This document shows positions 48,124 to 62,820 of a DNA stretch of 64,000 nt, piece after piece. The notes under the pieces are model-generated. The model searched no databases. It saw nothing but the letters and a program-made list of their open reading frames with translations, and had not been told where the DNA came from. The first letter of the stretch is position 1. Each line of letters begins with the position of its first letter. A program made the translations under genes and the position numbers. This DNA is from Aurelia coerulea (lineage: Eukaryota; Cnidaria; Scyphozoa; Semaeostomeae; Ulmaridae). The stretch covers positions 9,137,501 to 9,201,500 of the forward strand of contig CM076961.1 of the NCBI GenBank assembly GCA_039566865.1, in the 5' to 3' direction.

Positions 48124-49010
48124 TGGATTAACGTACTTTAGTAGCTACAATTTATATTATAGAGAGTATTGCGCTCATCGTTCTTTAAAACTTTAGTTCT
48201 GCCAGTTATTTTTTTTAAAGCACTATATTAGTGCTGCAGCAAACATTGTTTGAAACATTACTATAGACATTAGTGTTTTCTTTAGTCTCGTTTTAGCCTT
48301 GCAGCATCAACAAACATCGATTAATTAATTGTTTATATTCTCAAAGAAAACATAATATAAACACAAAAAGTGTGGATTAACGTACTTTAGTAGCTACAAT
48401 TTATATTATAAAAAGTATTGTGCTCATCGTTCTTTAAAACTTTAGTTCTGCCAGTTATTTCTTTTAAAGCACTATATTAGTGCTGCAGCAACCATTCTTG
48501 GAAACATTACTATAAACATTAGTGTTTTCTTAATTCTCATTCTGGCTTTACATCATAAACAAACATCGATTAATTAAATGTTTATTTTCTCAAAGAAAAC
48601 GAAATATAAACACAAAAAGTGTGGGTTAACGTACTTTAGTAGCTACAATTTATATTATAAAAAGTATTGTGCTCATCGTTCTTTAAAACTTTAGTTCTGC
48701 CAGTTATTTCTTTTAAAGCACTATATTAGTGCTGCAGAAACCATTCTTGGAAACATTACTATAAACATTAGTGTTTTCTTAATTCTCATTCTGGCTTTAC
48801 AGCATAAACAAACATCGATTAATTAAATGTTTATTTTCTCAAAGAAAACGAAATATAAACACAAAAAGTGTGGGTTAACGTACTTTAGTAGCTACAATTT
48901 ATATTATAAAAAGTATTGCACTCATCGTTCTTTAAAACTTTAGTTCTGCCAGTTATTTCTTTTAAAGCACTATATTAGTGATGCAGTAACCATTGTTTGA
49001 AACATTACTA

Positions 49011-49054
49011 TAGACATTAGTGTTTTCTTTAGTAGACATTAGTGTTTTCTTTAG
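49011..49054 (+). repeat. Second copy of the 22-bp micro-duplication
   Basis: The doubled TAGACATTAGTGTTTTCTTT-AG block of 42174-42217 is found again here, in the same position of the 1768-bp unit. This shows that the unit was duplicated after the micro-duplication arose. Confidence 0.92.
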
Positions 49055-52000
49055 TCTCGTTTTAGCCTTGCAGCATCAACAAACATCGATTAATTAAATG
49101 TTTATATTCTCAAAATAAAAAAAATAATATAAACACAAAAAGTGTGGATTAACGTACTTTAGTAGCTACAATTTATATTATAAAAAGTATTGCACTCATC
49201 GTTCTTTAAAACTTTAGTTCTGCCAGTTAATTCTTTTAACGCACTATATTAGTGCTGCAGCAACCATCCTTGGAAACATTACTATAGACATTAGTTTTTT
49301 CTTTAGTCTCGTTTTAGCCTTACAGCATGAACAAAAATCGATTAATTAAATGTTTATTTTCTCAAAGAAAACGAAATATAAACACAAAAAGTGTGGGTTA
49401 ACGTACTTTAGTAGCTACAATTTATATTATAAAAAGTATTGCACTCATCGTTCTTTAAAACTTTAGTTCTGCCAGTTATTTCTTTTAAAGCATTATATTA
49501 GTGATGCAGTAACCATTGTTTGAAACATTACTATAGACATTAGTGTTTTCTTAAGTCTAATTTTGGCTTTACTGCATAAACAAACATCGATTAATTAAAT
49601 GTTTATTTTCTCAAAGAAAACATAATATAAACACAAAAAGTGTGGATTAACGTACTTTAGTAGCTACAACTTATATTATAAAAAGTATTGCACTCATCGT
49701 TCTTTAAAACTTTAGTTCTGCCATTTATTTCTTTTAAAGCTCTATATTAGTGCTGCAGCAACCATTCTTGGAAACATTACTATAAACATTAGTGTTTTCT
49801 TAATTCTCATTTTGGCTTTACAGCATAAACAAACATCGATTAATTAAATGTTTATTTTCTCAAAGAAAACAAAATATAAACACAAAAAGTGTGGATTAAC
49901 GTACTTTAGTAGCTACAATTTATATTATAGAGAGTATTGCGCTCATCGTTCTTTAAAACTTTAGTTCTGCCAGTTATTTTTTTTAAAGCACTATATTAGT
50001 GCTGCAGCAAACATTGTTTGAAACATTACTATAGACATTAGTGTTTTCTTTAGTCTCGTTTTAGCCTTGCAGCATCAACAAACATCGATTAATTAAATGT
50101 TTATATTCTCAAAGAAAACATAATATAAACACAAAAAGTGTGGATTAACGTACTTTAGTAGCTACAATTTATATTATAAAAAGTATTGTGCTCATCGTTC
50201 TTTAAAACTTTAGTTCTGCCAGTTATTTCTTTTAAAGCACTATATTAGTGCTGCAGCAACCATTCTTGGAAACATTACTATAAACATTAGTGTTTTCTTA
50301 ATTCTCATTTTGGCTTTACAGCATAAACAAACATCGATTAATTAAATGTTTATTTTCTCAAAGAAAACAAAATATAAACACAAAAAGTGTGGATTAACGT
50401 ACTTTAGTAGATACAATTTATATTATAAAAAGTATTGCACTCATCGTTCTTTAAAACTTTAGTTCTGCCAGTTATTTCTTTTAACGCACTATATTAGTGC
50501 TGCAGCAACCATCATTGGAAACATTACTATAGACATTAGTTTTTTCTTTAGTCTCGTTTTAGCCTTACAGCATGAACAAAAATCGATTAATTAAATGTTT
50601 ATTTTCTCAAAGAAAACGAAATATAAACACAAAAAGTGTGGATTAACGTACTTTAGTAGCTACAATTTATATTATAAAAAGTATTGCACTCATCGTTCTT
50701 TAAAACTTTAGTTCTGCCAGTTATTTCTTTTAAAGCACTATATTAGTGATGCAGTAACCATTGTTTGAAACATTACTATAGACATTAGTGTTTTCTTAAG
50801 TCTCATTCTAGCCTTACAGCATCAACAAACATCGATTAATTAAATGTTTATTTTCTCAAAGAAAACATAATATAAACACAAAAAGTGTGGGTTAACGTAC
50901 TTTAGTAGCTATAATTCATAATATAAAGAGAATTGCACTCATTGTTCTTTAAAACTTTAGTTCTGCCAGTAGTTTCTTTTATAGCACTAAATTAGTGCTG
51001 CAGCAACCATTCTTGGAAACATTACTAGAGACATCAGTGTTTTCTTAATTATCATTTTGGCTTTACTGCATAAACAAACATCGATTAATTAAATGTTTAG
51101 TTTCTCAAAGAAAACAAAATATAAACACAAAAAGTGTGGATTAACGTACTTTAGTAGCTATCATTCATAATATAGAGAGAATTGCACTCATTGTTCTTTA
51201 AAACTTTAGTTCTGCCAGTAGTTTCTTTTTAAGCACTAAATTAGTGCTGCAGCAACCATTCTTGGAAACATTACTATAGACATTAGTGTTTTCTTAAGTC
51301 TCATTTTAGCCTTACACTATCAACAAACATAGATTAATTAAATGTTTATTTTCTCAAAGAAAACAAAATATGAACACAAAAAGTGTGGATTAACGTACTT
51401 TAGTAGCGATAATTCATAATATAAAGAGAATTGCACTCATCGTTCTTTAAAACTTAATTTCTGCCAGTAGTTTCTTTAATAGCACTAAATTAGTGCTGCA
51501 GCAACCATTCTTGGAAACATTACTATAGACATTAGTGTTTTCTTAATTCTCATTTTGGCTTTACTGCATAAACAAACATCGATTAATTAAATGTTTATTT
51601 TCTCAAAGAAAACATAATATAAACACAAAAAGTGTGGGTTAACGTACAATAGTAGCTATAATTCATAATATAAAGAGAATTGCACTCATTGTTCTTTAAA
51701 ACTTTAGTTCTGCCAGTAGTTTCTTTTATAGCACTAAATTAGTGCTGCAGCAACCATTCTTGGAAACATTACTATAGACATTAGTGTTTTCTTAATTCTC
51801 ATTCTGGCTTTACTGCATAAACAAACATCGATTAATAAAATGTTTATTTTCTCAAAGAAAACAAAATATAAACACAAAAAGTGTGGATTAACGTACTTTT
51901 GTAGCTATAATTCATAATATAAAGAGAATTGCACTCATCGTTCTTTAAAACTATAGTACGGCCAGTAATTCCTTTTATAGCACTATATTAGTGCTGCAGC

Positions 52001-55000
52001 AAACATTGTTTGAAACATTACTATAGACATTAGTGTTTTCTTAAGTCTCGTTTTAGCCTTACAGCATCAACAAACATCGATTGATTAAATGTTTATTTTC
52101 TCAAAGAAAACATAATATAAACACAAAAAGTGTGGATTAACGTACTTTAGTAGCTACAACTTATATTATAAAAAGTATTGCACTCATCGTTCTTTATAAC
52201 TTTAGTTCTGCCATTTATTTCTTTTAAAGCTCTATATTAGTGCTGCAGCAACCATTCTTGGAAACATTACTACAGACATTAGTGTTTTCTTAATTCTCAT
52301 TCTGGCTTTACAGCATCAACAAACATCGATTAATTAAATGTTTATTTTCTCAAAGAAAACAAAATATAAACACAAAAAGTGTGGATTAACGTACTTTAGT
52401 AGATACAATTTATATTATAAAAAGTATTGCACTCATCGTTCTTTAAAACTTTAGTTCTGCCAGTTATTTCTTTTAAAGCACTATATTAGTGATGCAGTAA
52501 CCGTTGTTTGAAACATTATTATAGACATTAGTGTTTTCTTTAGTCTAATTTTGGCTTTACAGCATCAACAAACATCGATTAATTAAATGTTTATTTTCTC
52601 AAAGAAAACATAATATAAACACAAAAAGTGTGGATTAACGTACTTTAGTAGCTACAATTTATATTATAAAAAGTATTCCACTCATTGTTCTTTAAAACTT
52701 TAGTTCTGCCAGTATTTTCTTTTATCGCACTAAATTAGTGCTGCAGCAACCATTCTTGGAAACATTACTATAGACACTAGTGTTTTCTTTAGTCTAATTT
52801 TGGCTTTACGGCATCAACAAACATCGATTAATTAAATGCTTATTTTCTCAAAGAAAACATAATATAAACGCAAAAAGTGTTGGTTAACGTACTTTAGAAG
52901 ATACAATTTATAATATAAAGAGAATTGCACTCATCGTTCTTTAAAACTTTAGTACTGCCAGTAATTCCTTTTATAGCACTATATTAGTGCTGCAGCAAAC
53001 ATTGTTTGAAACATTACTATAGACATTAGTGTTTTCTTTAGTCTCGTATTAGCCTTACATCATCAACAAACATCGATTAATTAAATGTTTATTTTCTCAA
53101 AGAAAACAAAATATAATCACAAAAAGTGTGGATTAACGTCCTTTAGTAGCTACAATTTATATTATAAAAAGTATTGCACTCATCGTTCTTTAAAACTTTA
53201 GTTCTGCCAGTTGTTTCTTTTAAAGCTCTATATCAGTGCTGCAGCAACCATTCTTGGAAACATTACTATAGACATTAGTGTTTTCGTAATTCTCATTTTG
53301 GCTTTACAGCATAAACAAACATGGATTAATTAAATATTTATTTTCTCAAAGAAAACAAAATATAAACACAAAAAGTGTGGATTAACGTACTGTAGTAGAT
53401 ACAATTTATATTTTAAAAAGTATTGCACTCATCGTTCTTTAAAACTATAGTACTGCCAGTAATTCCTTTTATAGCACTATATTATTGCTGCAGCAACCAT
53501 CCTTGGAAACATTACTATAGACATTAGTTTTTTCTTTAGTCTCGTTTTAGCCTTACAGCATGAACAAAAATCGATTAATTAAATGTTTATTTTCTCAAAG
53601 AAAACGAAATATAAACACAAAAAGTGTGGGTTAACGCACTTTAGTAGCTACAATTTATATTATAAAAAGTATTGCACTCATCGTTCTTTAAAACTTTAGT
53701 TCTGCCAGTTATTTCTTTTAAAGCATTATATTAGTGATGCAGTAACCATTGTTTGAAACATTACTATAGACATTAGTGTTTTCTTAAGTCTAATTTTGGC
53801 TTTACTGCATAAACAAACATCGATTAATTAAATGTTTATTTTCTCAAAGAAAACAAAATATAAACACAAAAAGTGTGGGTTTACGTACTTTAATAGCTAC
53901 AATTTATATTATAAAAAGTATTGCACTCATTGTTTAAAACTTTAGTTCTGCCAGTTATTTCTTTTAAAGCACTATATTAGTGATGCAGTAACCATTGTTT
54001 GAAACATTACTATAGACATTAGTGTTTTTTTAAGTCTCATTCTAGCCTTACAGCATCAACAAACATCGATTAATTATATGTTTATTTTCTCAAAGAAAAC
54101 ATAATATAAACACAAAAAGTGTGGGTTAACGTACTTTAGTAGCTATAATTCATAATATAGAGAGAATTGCACTCATTGTTCTTTAAAACTTTAGTTCTGC
54201 CAGTAGTTTCTTTTATAGCACTAAATTAGTGCTGCAGCAACCATTCTTGGAAACATTACTAGAGACATCAGTGTTTTCTTAATTATCATTTTGGCTTTAC
54301 TGCATAAACAAACATCGATTAATTAAATGTTTAGTTTCTCAAAGAAAACAAAATATAAACACAAAAAGTGTGGATTAACGTACTTTAGTAGCTATAATTC
54401 ATAATATAGAGAGAATTGCACTCATTGTTCTTTAAAACTTTAGTTCTGCCAGTAGTTTCTTTTAAAGCACTAAATTAGTGCTGCAGCAACCATTCTTGGA
54501 AACATTACTATAGACATTAGTGTTTTCTTAAGTCTCATTTTAGCCTTACACTATCAACAAACATCGATTAATTAAATGTTTATTTTCTCAAAGAAAACAT
54601 AATATAAACACAAAAAGTGTGGGTTAACGTACAATAGTAGCTATAATTCATAATATAAAGAGAATTGCACTCATTGTTCTTTAAAACTTTAGTTCTGCCA
54701 GTAGTTTCTTTTATAGCACTAAATTAGTGCTGCAGCAACCATTCTTGGAAACAATACTATAGACATTAGTGTTTTCTTAATTCTCATTTTGGCTTTACTG
54801 CATAAACAAACATCGATTAATAAAATGTTTATTTTCTCAAAGAAAACAAAATATAAACACAAAAAGTGTGGATTAACGTACTTTAGTAGCTATAATTCAT
54901 AATATAAAGAGAATTGCACTCATCGTTCTTTAAAACTATAGTACGGCCAGTAATTCCTTTTATAGCACTATATTAGTGCTGCAGCAAACATTGTTTGAAA

Positions 55001-58000
55001 CATTACTATAGACATTAGTGTTTTCTTAAGTCTCGTTTTAGCCTTACAGCATCAACAAACATCGATTAATTAAATGTTTATTTTCTCAAAGAAAACATAA
55101 TATAAACACAAAAAGTGTGGATTAACGTACTTTAGTAGCTACAATTTATATTATAAAAAGTATTCCACTCATTAATCTTTAAAACTTTAGTTCTGCCAGT
55201 ATTTTCTTTTATAGCACTAAATTAGTGCTGCAGCAACCATTCTTGGAAACATTACTATAGACACTAGTGTTTTCTTAAGTCTCATTTTGGCTTTACAGCA
55301 TAAACAAACATCGATTAATTAAATGTTTATTTTCTCAAAGAAAACATAATATAAACACAAAAAGTGTGGATTAACGTACTTTAGTAGCTATAATTCATAA
55401 TATAAAGAGAATTGCACTCATCGTTCTTTAAAACTATAGTACTGCTAGTAATTCCTTTTATAGCACTATATTATTGCTGCAGCAACCATTGTTTGAAACA
55501 TTACTATAGACATTAGTGTTTTCTTTAGTCTCGTTTTAGCCTTACAGCATAAACAAACATCGATTAATTAAATGTTTATTTTCTCAAAGAAAACGAAATA
55601 TAAACACAAAAAGTGTGGATTAACGTACTTTAGTAGCTATAATTCATAATATAAAGAGAATTGCACTCATCGTTCTTCAAAACTATAGTACTGCCAGTAA
55701 TTCCTTTTATAGCACTATATTAGTGCTGCAGCAACCATTCTTGGAAACATTACTATAGACATTAGTGTTTTCTTAATTCTCATTCTGGCTTTACATCATA
55801 AACAAACATCGATTAATTAAATGTTTATTTTCTCAAAGAAAACAAAATATAAACACAAAAAGTGTGGATTAACGTACTTTAGTAGCTACAATTTATACTA
55901 CAAAAAGTATTGCACTCATCGTTCTTTAAAACTTTAATTCTGCCAGTTATTTCTTTTAAAGCACTATAATGGTGCTGCAGCAACCATTCTTGGAAACATT
56001 ACTATAGACTTTAGTGTTTTCTTAATTCTCATTTTGGCTTTACTGCATAAACAAACATCGATTAAGTAATGTTTATCTTTTTCAAAGAAAACAAAATATA
56101 AACACAAAAAGTGTGGATTAACGTACTTTAGTAGCTATAATTCATAATATAAAGAGAACTGCACTCATCGTTCTTTAAAACTATAGTACTGCCAGTAATT
56201 CCTTTTATAGCACTATATTAGTGCTGCAGCAAGCATTGTTTGAAACATTACTATAGACATTAGTGTTTTCTTTAGTCTCGTATTAGCCTTACAGCATCAA
56301 TAAACATCGATTAATTAAATGTTTATTTTCTCAAAGAAAACGAAATATAAACACAAAAAGTGTGGATTAACGTACTTTAGTAGCTACAATTTATATTATA
56401 AAAAGTATTCCACTCATTGTTCTTTAAAACTTTAGTTCTGCCAGTATTTTCTTTTATAGCACTATATTAGTGCTGCAGCAACCATTCTTGGAAACATTAC
56501 TATAGACACTAGTGTTTTCTTAAGTCTCATTATGGCTTTACAGCATAAACAAACATCGATTAATTAAATGTTTATTTTCTAAAAGAAAACATAATATAAA
56601 CACAAAAAGTGTGGATTAACGTACTTTAGTAGCTATAATTCATAATATAAAGAGAATTGCACTCATCGTTCTTTAAAACTATAGTACTGCTAGTAATTCC
56701 TTTTATAGCACTATATTATTGCTGCAGCAACCATTGTTTGAAACATTACTATAGACATTAGTGTTTTCTTTAGTCTCGTTTTAGCCTTAGAGCATCAACA
56801 AACATCGATTAATTAAATGTTTATTTTCTCAAAGAAAACGAAATATAAACACAAAAAGTGTGGATTAAGGTACTTTAGTAGCTATAATTCATAATATAAA
56901 GAGAATTGCACTCATCGTTCTTCAAAACTATAGTACTGCCAGTAATTCCTTTTATAGCACTATATTAGTGCTGCAGCAACCATTCTTGGAAACATTACTA
57001 TAGACATTAGTGTTTTCTTAATTCTCATTCTGGCTTTACATCATAAACAAACATCGATTAATTAAATGTTTATTTTCTCAAAGAAAACAAAATATAAACA
57101 CAAAAAGTGTGGATTAACGTACTTTAGTAGCTACAATTTATACTACAAAAAGTATTGCACTCATCGTTCTTTAAAACTATAGTACGGCCAGTAATTCCTT
57201 TTATAGCACTATATTAGTGCTGCAGCAAACATTGTTTGAAACATTACTATAGACATTAGTGTTTTCTTAAGTCTCGTTTTAGCCTTACAGCATCAACAAA
57301 CATCGATTAATTAAATGTTTATTTTCTCAAAGAAAACGAAATATAAACACAAAAAGTGTGGATTAACGTACTTTAGTAGCTACAATTTATATTATAAAAA
57401 GTATTGCACTCATCGTTCTTTAAAACTTTAGTTCTGCCAGTTATTTCTTTTAAAGCACTATATTAGTGATGCAGTAACCGTTGTTTGAAACATTACTATA
57501 GACATTAGTGTTTTCTTTAGTCTAATTTTGGCTTTACGGCATCAACAAACATCGATTAATTAAATGCTTATTTTCTCAAAGAAAACATAATATAAACGCA
57601 AAAAGTGTGGGTTAACGTACTTTAGAAGATACAATTTATAATATAAAGAGAATTGCACTCATCGTTCTTTAAAACTTTAGTACTGCCAGTAATTCCTTTT
57701 AAAGCACTATATTAGTGCTGCAGCAAACATTGTTTGAAGCATTACTATAGACATTAGTGTTTTCTTTAGTCTCGTATTAGCCTTACAGCATCAACAAACA
57801 TCGATTAATTAAATGTTTATTTTCTCAAAGAAAACATAGTATAAACACAAAAAGTGTGGGTTAACGTACTTTAGTAACTATAATTCATAATATGAAGAGA
57901 ATTGCACTAATTGTTCTTTAAAACTTTAGTTCTGGCAGTAGTTTCTTTTATAGCACTAAATGAGTGCTGCAGCAACCATTCTTGGAAACATTACTATAGA

Positions 58001-61000
58001 CATTAGTGTTTTCTTAATTCTCATTTTGGCTTTACTGCATGAACAAACATCGATAAATTAAATATTAATTTTCTCAAAGAAAACTAAATATAAACACAAA
58101 AAGTGTTGATTAACGTACTTTATTAGCTATAATTCATAATATAAAGAGAATTGCACTCATTGTTCTTTAAAACTATAGTACTGCCAGTAATTCCTTTTAT
58201 AGCACTATATTATTGCTGCAGCAACCATTGTTTGAAACATTACTATAGACATTAGTGTTTTCTTTAGTCTCGTATTAGCCTTATAGCATCAATAAACATC
58301 GATTAATTAAATGTTTATTTTCTCAAAGAAAACGAAATATAAACACAAAAAGTGTGGATTAACGTACTTTAGTAGCTATAATTCATAATATAAAGAGAAT
58401 TGCACTCATTGTTCTTTAAAACTATAGTACTGCCAGTAATTCCTTTTATAGCACTATATTATTGCTGCAGCAACCATTGTTTGAAACATTACTATAGACA
58501 TTAGTGTTTTCTTTAGTCTCGTTTTAGCCTTACAGCATAAATAAACATCGATTAATTAAATGTTTATTTTCTCAAAGAAAACGAAATATAAACACAAAAA
58601 GTGTGGATTAACGTACTTTAGTAGCTACAATTTATATTATAAAAAGTATTGCACTCATCGTTCTTTAAAACTTTATTTCTGCCAGTTATTTCTTTTAAAG
58701 CACTATATTAGTGATGCAGTAACCGTTGTTTGAAACATTATTATAGACATTAGTGTTTTCTTTAGTCTCGTATTAGCTTTATAGCATCAATAAACATCGA
58801 TTAATTAAATGATTATTTTCTCAAAGAAAACGAAATATAAACACAAAAAGTGTAGATTAACGTACTTTAGTAGCTATAATTCATAATATAAAGAGAATTG
58901 CACTCATTGTTCTTTAAAACTATAGTACTGCCAGTAATTCCTTTTATAGCACTATATTATTGCTGCAGCAACCATTGTTTGAAACATTACTATAGACATT
59001 AGTGTTTTCTTTAGTCTCGTTTTAGCCTTACAGCATAAACAAACATCGATTAATTAAATGTTTATTTTCTCAAAGAAAACGAAATATAAACACAAAAAGT
59101 GTGGATTAACGTACTTTAGTAGCTACAATTTATATTATAAAAAGTATTGCACTCATCGTTCTTTAAAACTTTAGTTCTGCCAGTTATTTCTTTTAAAGCA
59201 CTATATTAGTGCTGTAGCAACCATTCTTGGAAACATTACTATAGACATTAGTGTTTTCTAAGTCTCATTTTAGCCTTACAGCATCAACAAACATCGATTA
59301 ATTAAATGTTTATTTTCTCAAAGAAAACATAGTATAAACACAAAAAGTGTGGGTTAACGTACTTTAGTAGCTATAATTCATAATATAAAGAGAATTGCAC
59401 TAATTGTTCTTTAAAACTTTAGTTCTGGCAGTAGTTTCTTTTATAGCACTAAATGAGTGCTGCAGCAACCATTCTTGGAAACATTACTATAGACATTAGT
59501 GTTTTCTTAATTCTCATTTTGGCTTTACTGCATGAACAAACATCGATAAATTAAATATTAATTTTCTCAAAGAAAACAAAATATAAAAACAAAAAGTGTT
59601 GATTAACGTACTTTATTAGCTATAATTCATAATATAAAGAGAATTGCACTCATTGTTCTTTAAAACTATAGTACTGCCAGTAATTCCTTTTATAGCACTA
59701 TATTAGTGATGCAGTAACCGTTGTTTGAAACATTACTATAGACATTAGTGTTTTCTTTAGTCTAATTTTGGCTTTACGGCATCAACAAACATCGATTAAT
59801 TAAATGCTTATTTTCTCAAAGAAAACATAATATAAACGCAAAAAGTGTGGGTTAACGTACTTTAGAAGATACAATTTATAATATAAAGAGAATTGCACTC
59901 ATCGTTCTTTAAAACTTTAGTACTGCCAGTAATTCCTTTTAAAGCACTATATTAGTGCTGCAGCAAACATTGTTTGAAACATTACTATAGACATTAGTGT
60001 TTTCTTTAGTCTCGTATTAGCCTTACAGCATCAACAAACATCGATTAATTAAATGTTTATTTTCTCAAAGAAAACAAAATATAATCACAAAAAGTGTAGA
60101 TTAACGTCCTTTAGTAGCTACAATTTATATTATAAAAAGTATTGCACTCATCGTTCTTTAAAACTTTAGTTCTGCCAGTTATTTCTTTTAAAGCACTATA
60201 TTAGTGCTGCAGCAACTATTCTTGGAAACATTACTATAGACATTAGTGTTTTCTAAGTCTCATTTTAGCCTTACAGCATCAACAAACATCGATTAATTAA
60301 ATGTTTATTTTCTCAAAGAAAACATAGTATAAACACAAAAAGTGTGGGTTAACGTACTTTAGTAGCTATAATTCATAATATAAAGAGAATTGCACTAATT
60401 GTTCTTTAAAACTTTAGTTCTGGCAGTAGTTTCTTTTATAGCACTAAATGAGTGCTGCAACAACCATTCTTGGAAACATTACTATAGACATTAGTGTTTT
60501 CTTAATTCTCATTTTGGCTTTACTGCATGAACAAACATCGATAAATTAAATATTAATTTTCTCAAAGAAAACAAAATATAAAAACAAAAAGTGTTGATTA
60601 ACGTACTTTATTAGCTATAATTCATAATATAAAGAGAATTGCACTCATTGTTCCTTAAAACTATAGTACTGCCAGTAATTCCTTTTATAGCACTATATTA
60701 GTGCTGCAGCAAACATTGTTTGAAACATTACTATAGACATTAGTGTTTTCTTTAGTCTCGTATTAGCCTTACAGCATCAGCAAACATCGATTAATTAAAT
60801 GTTTATTTTCTCAAAGAAAACAAAATATAATCACAAAAAGTGTAGATTAACGTCCTTTAGTAGCTACAATTTATATTATAAAAAGTATTGCACTCATCGT
60901 TCTTTAAAACTTTAGTTCTGCCAGTTATTTCTTTTAAAGCACTATATTAGTGCTGCAGCAACTATTCTTGGAAACATTACTATAGACATTAGTGTTTTCT

Positions 61001-61429
61001 AAGTCTCATTTTAGCCTTACAGCATCAACAAACATCGATTAATTAAATGTTTATTTTCTCAAAGAAAACAAAATATAAACACAAAAAGTGTGGATTAATG
61101 TACTTTAGTAGCTACAATTTATATTATAAAATGTATTGTGCTCATTGTTCTTTAAAACTTTAGTTCTGCCAGTTATTTCTTTTAAAGCACGATATTAGTG
61201 ATGCGGTAACCATTGTTTGAAACATTACTATATACATTAGTGTTTTCTTAAGTCTCATTTTAGCCTTACAGCATAAGCAAACATCGATTAATTAAATGTT
61301 TATTTTCTCAAAGAAAACAAAATATAAACACAAAAAGTGTGGGTTAACGTACTTTAGTAGCTACAATTTATATTATAAAAAGTATTGTGCCCATCGTTCT
61401 TTAAAACTTTAGTTCTGCCAGTTATTTCC

Positions 61430-62820
61430 TTTAAAGCACTAAATTAGTGCTGCAGCAACCATTCTTGGAAACATTACTATAGACATTAGTGTTTTCTTAA
61501 TTCTCATTTTGGCTTTACAGCATAAACAAACATCGATTCATTAAATGTTTATTTTCTCAAAGAAAACAAAGTATAAACACAAAAAGTGTGGATTAACGTA
61601 CTTTAGTAGCTACAATTTATATTATAAAAAGTATTGCACTCATCGTTCTTTAAAACTTTAATTCTGCCAGTTATTTCTTTTAAAGCTCTATATTAGTGCT
61701 GCAGCAACCATTCTAGGAAAATTTACTATAGACATTAGTGTTTTCTTAATTCTCATTTTGGCTTTACTGCATAAACAAACATCGATTAATTAAATGTTTA
61801 TTTTCTCAAAGAAAACAAAACATAAACACAAAAAGTGTGGATTAACGTACTTTAGTAGCTACAATTTATATTATAAAAAGTATTCCACTCATCGTTCTTT
61901 AAAACTTTAGTTCTGCCAGTTATTTCTTTTAAAGCACTATATTAGTGCTGCAGCAAACATTGTTTGAAACATTACTATAGACATTAGTGTTTTCTTTAGT
62001 CTCGTTTTAGCCTTGCAGCATCAACAAACATCGATCAATTAAATGTTTATATTCTCAAAGAAAACATAATATAAACACAAAAAGTGTGGATTAACGTACT
62101 TTAGTAGCTACAATTTATATTATAAAAAGTATTGCACTCATCGTTCTTTAAAACTTTAGTTCTGCCAGTTATTTCTTTTAAAGCACTATATTAGTGCTGC
62201 AGCAACCATTCTTGGAAACATTACTATAGACATTAGTGTTTTCTTAATTCTCATTTTGGCTTTACAGCATACACAAACATCGATTAATTAAATGTTTATT
62301 TTCTCAAAGAAAACAAAATATAAACACAAAAAGTGTGGATTAACGTACTTTAGTAGATACAATTTATATTATAAAAAGTATTGCACTCGTCGTTCTTTAA
62401 AACTTTAGTTCTGCCAGTTATTTCTTTTAAAGCACTATATTAGTGATGCAGTGACTGTTGTTTGAAACATTACTATAGACATTAGTGTTTTCTTTAGTCT
62501 AATTTTGGCTTTGCAGCATCAACAAACATCGATTAATTAAATGTTTATTTTCCCAAAGAAGACATAACATAAACACAAAAAGTGTGGATTAACGTACTTT
62601 AGTAGCTACAATTTATATTATAAAAAGTATTGCACTCATCGTTCTTTAAAACTTTAGTTCTGCCAGTTATTTCTTTTAAAGCACTATATTAGTGCTGCAG
62701 CAACCATTCTTGGAAACCTTACTATAGACATTAATGTTTTCTTAATTCTCATTTTGGCTTTACAGCATAAACAAACATCGATTAATTTAATGTTTATTTT
62801 CTCAAAGAAAACAAAATATC
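61430..62820 (+). repeat. Distant copy of window positions 1 to about 1430, without the MITE
   Basis: Private variants occur in the same order as at the window start: CATCGATTCATTAAATG, CAAAGTATAAACAC, TTTAAAGCTCTATATTAG, CAGCATACACAAAC, CACTCGTCGTTC, GATGCAGTGACTGTTG, TTCCCAAAGAAGACATAACAT. The site matching the MITE insertion point (about 62866, ATTTGTATAGTAAAAAG) is unoccupied. Confidence 0.88.

Larger units (their letters stand above)
41290..49960 (+). repeat. 7-monomer higher-order repeat, 1768-bp unit, split by the LINE
   Basis: ATTATAGAGAGTATTGCG places ATTGCG at 41331, 48168 and 49936. The last step is 1768 bp (7 x 249 + 25). The first step is 6837 bp, which equals 1768 + 5141 (LINE) - 72 (missing satellite). 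The arithmetic shows that the LINE inserted within this repeat with loss of 72 bp of target. The extra 25 bp per unit come from a 22-bp micro-duplication and a short A-rich expansion (CAAAATAAAAAAAATAATAT). Confidence 0.93.
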
